DNA from: Phycisphaerae bacterium
Lineage (GTDB): Bacteria; Planctomycetota; Phycisphaerae; UBA1845; Fen-1342
Assembly (NCBI GenBank): GCA_026984555.1
Contig: JALSRY010000002.1
Span: forward strand, 1-5,937
DNA: 5,937 bases
Direction of reading: 5' to 3'
The notes beneath the pieces are model-generated. The model was not told the DNA's origin, searched no databases, and worked only from the letters and a program-made list of their open reading frames with translations. Shown here piece by piece: positions 5,142-5,937 of this stretch (position 1 is its first letter; each line of letters starts with the position of its first letter). Made by a program: the position numbers and the translations under genes.

Positions 5142-5937
5142 ATGGAAACCCTCGGCAAGATCCGCAACATCGGCATCTCGGCACACATCGACTCGGGCAA
5201 AACGACCCTGAGCGAGCGAATCCTGTTCTATAGCGGACGGATTCACAAGATGGGCGAGGTTCACGGCGGTGGCCACGGCGCCACGATGGACCACATGGAG
5301 CTCGAGAAGGAGCGCGGGATCACGATCACCGCCGCCGCGACACAGGTTCATTGGCTCGACCACACGATCAACCTGATCGACACCCCTGGGCACGTCGATT
5401 TCACCGTCGAAGTCGAACGTTCGCTCCGCGTGCTCGATGGGGGCATCCTGGTACTGTGCGCCGTGGGGGGGGTGCAGTCGCAATCGCTGACCGTCGATCG
5501 GCAGATGAAACGGTACAACGTGCCGCGCGTCGCGTTTATCAACAAGCTCGATCGGGTCGGGGCCGACCCCGCACGGGTCATCAACGAAATCGAACAAAAA
5601 CTCGGACTGGCCGCGATCCAGCTCCAGATTCCGATCGGTCTGGCGCACGAGTTCGACGGCTTGATCGACCTTGTGACGATGGAAGCCGTGTATACCGAAG
5701 GCGACCTCGGCCAGCGGCTGCGGCGTGATGCGATCCCCGAGGCGCTGCGCGAGGAAGCCGCCCGCGCCCGGCACGGCATGCTCGATGCCTTGTCGATGTA
5801 CGATGACGAGTTGATGGAAATGCTCCTGGAAGAGCAGGAGCCCCAAGCCGACAAGCTGCACGAGATCATCCGCAGGCTGACGATCGGCCGCGAGATCGTT
5901 CCGGTGTTGATGGGCAGTGCGTTCCGCAACAAGGGGG
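5142..5937 (+). CDS. fusA: elongation factor G, spdEFG1/mtEFG1-like (5' part, runs off window)
   Basis: The first 265 codons of a translational GTPase that drives tRNA-mRNA translocation on the ribosome; a full EF-G is about 690-700 residues, and no stop is reached before the window edge. The G domain is intact: G1 AHIDSGKT (14-21), switch I with RGITIT (58-63), G3 DTPGH (80-84), G4 NKLD (134-137) and G5 GSA (258-260). The sequence resembles mitochondrial EF-G1 more than bacterial Fus[10 protein letters not shown] rather than [51 protein letters not shown] and the segment around [13 protein letters not shown]. This is the spdEFG1 group known from spirochaetes, planctomycetes and deltaproteobacteria. 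The ATG at 5142 fits the family N-terminus. Ribosome-binding signals are poorly spaced: GAGGT ends one base before it and TAAGG lies 15 bases upstream. No rpsL, rpsG or tuf is adjacent on the visible side. Confidence 0.95.
   Translation, partial: METLGKIRNIGISAHIDSGKTTLSERILFYSGRIHKMGEVHGGGHGATMDHMELEKERGITITAAATQVHWLDHTINLIDTPGHVDFTVEVERSLRVLDGGILVLCAVGGVQSQSLTVDRQMKRYNVPRVAFINKLDRVGADPARVINEIEQKLGLAAIQLQIPIGLAHEFDGLIDLVTMEAVYTEGDLGQRLRRDAIPEALREEAARARHGMLDALSMYDDELMEMLLEEQEPQADKLHEIIRRLTIGREIVPVLMGSAFRNKG

Noticed and set aside
5127..5861. 244-codon open frame on the minus strand opposite EF-G
   Set aside because: It is the antisense shadow of an intact EF-G G domain with all five GTPase motifs.
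1..5937. Novel defence, mobile or CRISPR-type system
   Set aside because: No repeat arrays, integrase, transposase, toxin-antitoxin pair or restriction gene is visible; all six coding regions belong to ordinary, recognisable families.

Overview
The window is GC-rich and densely coded. It holds six recognisable genes and no RNA gene, CRISPR array, insertion sequence or phage element that I can see. The gene set suggests a planctomycete, perhaps a Pirellulales-like one. The evidence is an EF-G of the mitochondrial-EFG1-like (spdEFG1) type, a NupG-like transporter with an enlarged last loop, and ordinary housekeeping proteins in scattered small operons. The assignment rests on protein character only and is tentative.

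Layout. (1) 26-1932, minus strand: a nucleoside:H+ symporter-like MFS permease, followed 20 bp later by a small DUF456 membrane protein. The two probably share a transcript that runs off toward the left edge, ending near a run of eight T. (2) 1933-2166: a divergent intergenic region with a perfect 12-bp palindrome. (3) 2167-2580, plus strand: a stand-alone PilZ protein with the c-di-GMP-binding signature, followed by a long two-part RNA hairpin. (4) 2807-3580, plus strand: fabI, the NADH-dependent enoyl-ACP reductase of type II fatty acid synthesis. (5) 3626-4761, minus strand: xseB (exonuclease VII small subunit) and a ComF-family phosphoribosyltransferase protein, joined by a one-base TGATG overlap and convergent with fabI. 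(6) 4762-5141: a 380-bp divergent intergenic region holding a canonical G-quadruplex motif bracketed by a 9-bp inverted repeat, a reasonable sigma70-type promoter, and a long leader for the next gene. (7) 5142 to the window end, plus strand: the first 265 codons of an EF-G of the spdEFG1/mtEFG1 type, outside any visible rpsL-rpsG-tuf context.

The genes do not form one pathway. They are a permease plus DUF456 pair, a signalling protein, a lipid-synthesis enzyme, a DNA-metabolism pair (xseB-comF) and a translation factor. I see no convincing novel multi-gene system. The points most worth a second look are the G-quadruplex/inverted-repeat element upstream of xseB, the xseB-comF coupling without xseA, the altered PRPP loop of the ComF protein, and the long hairpin after the PilZ gene.
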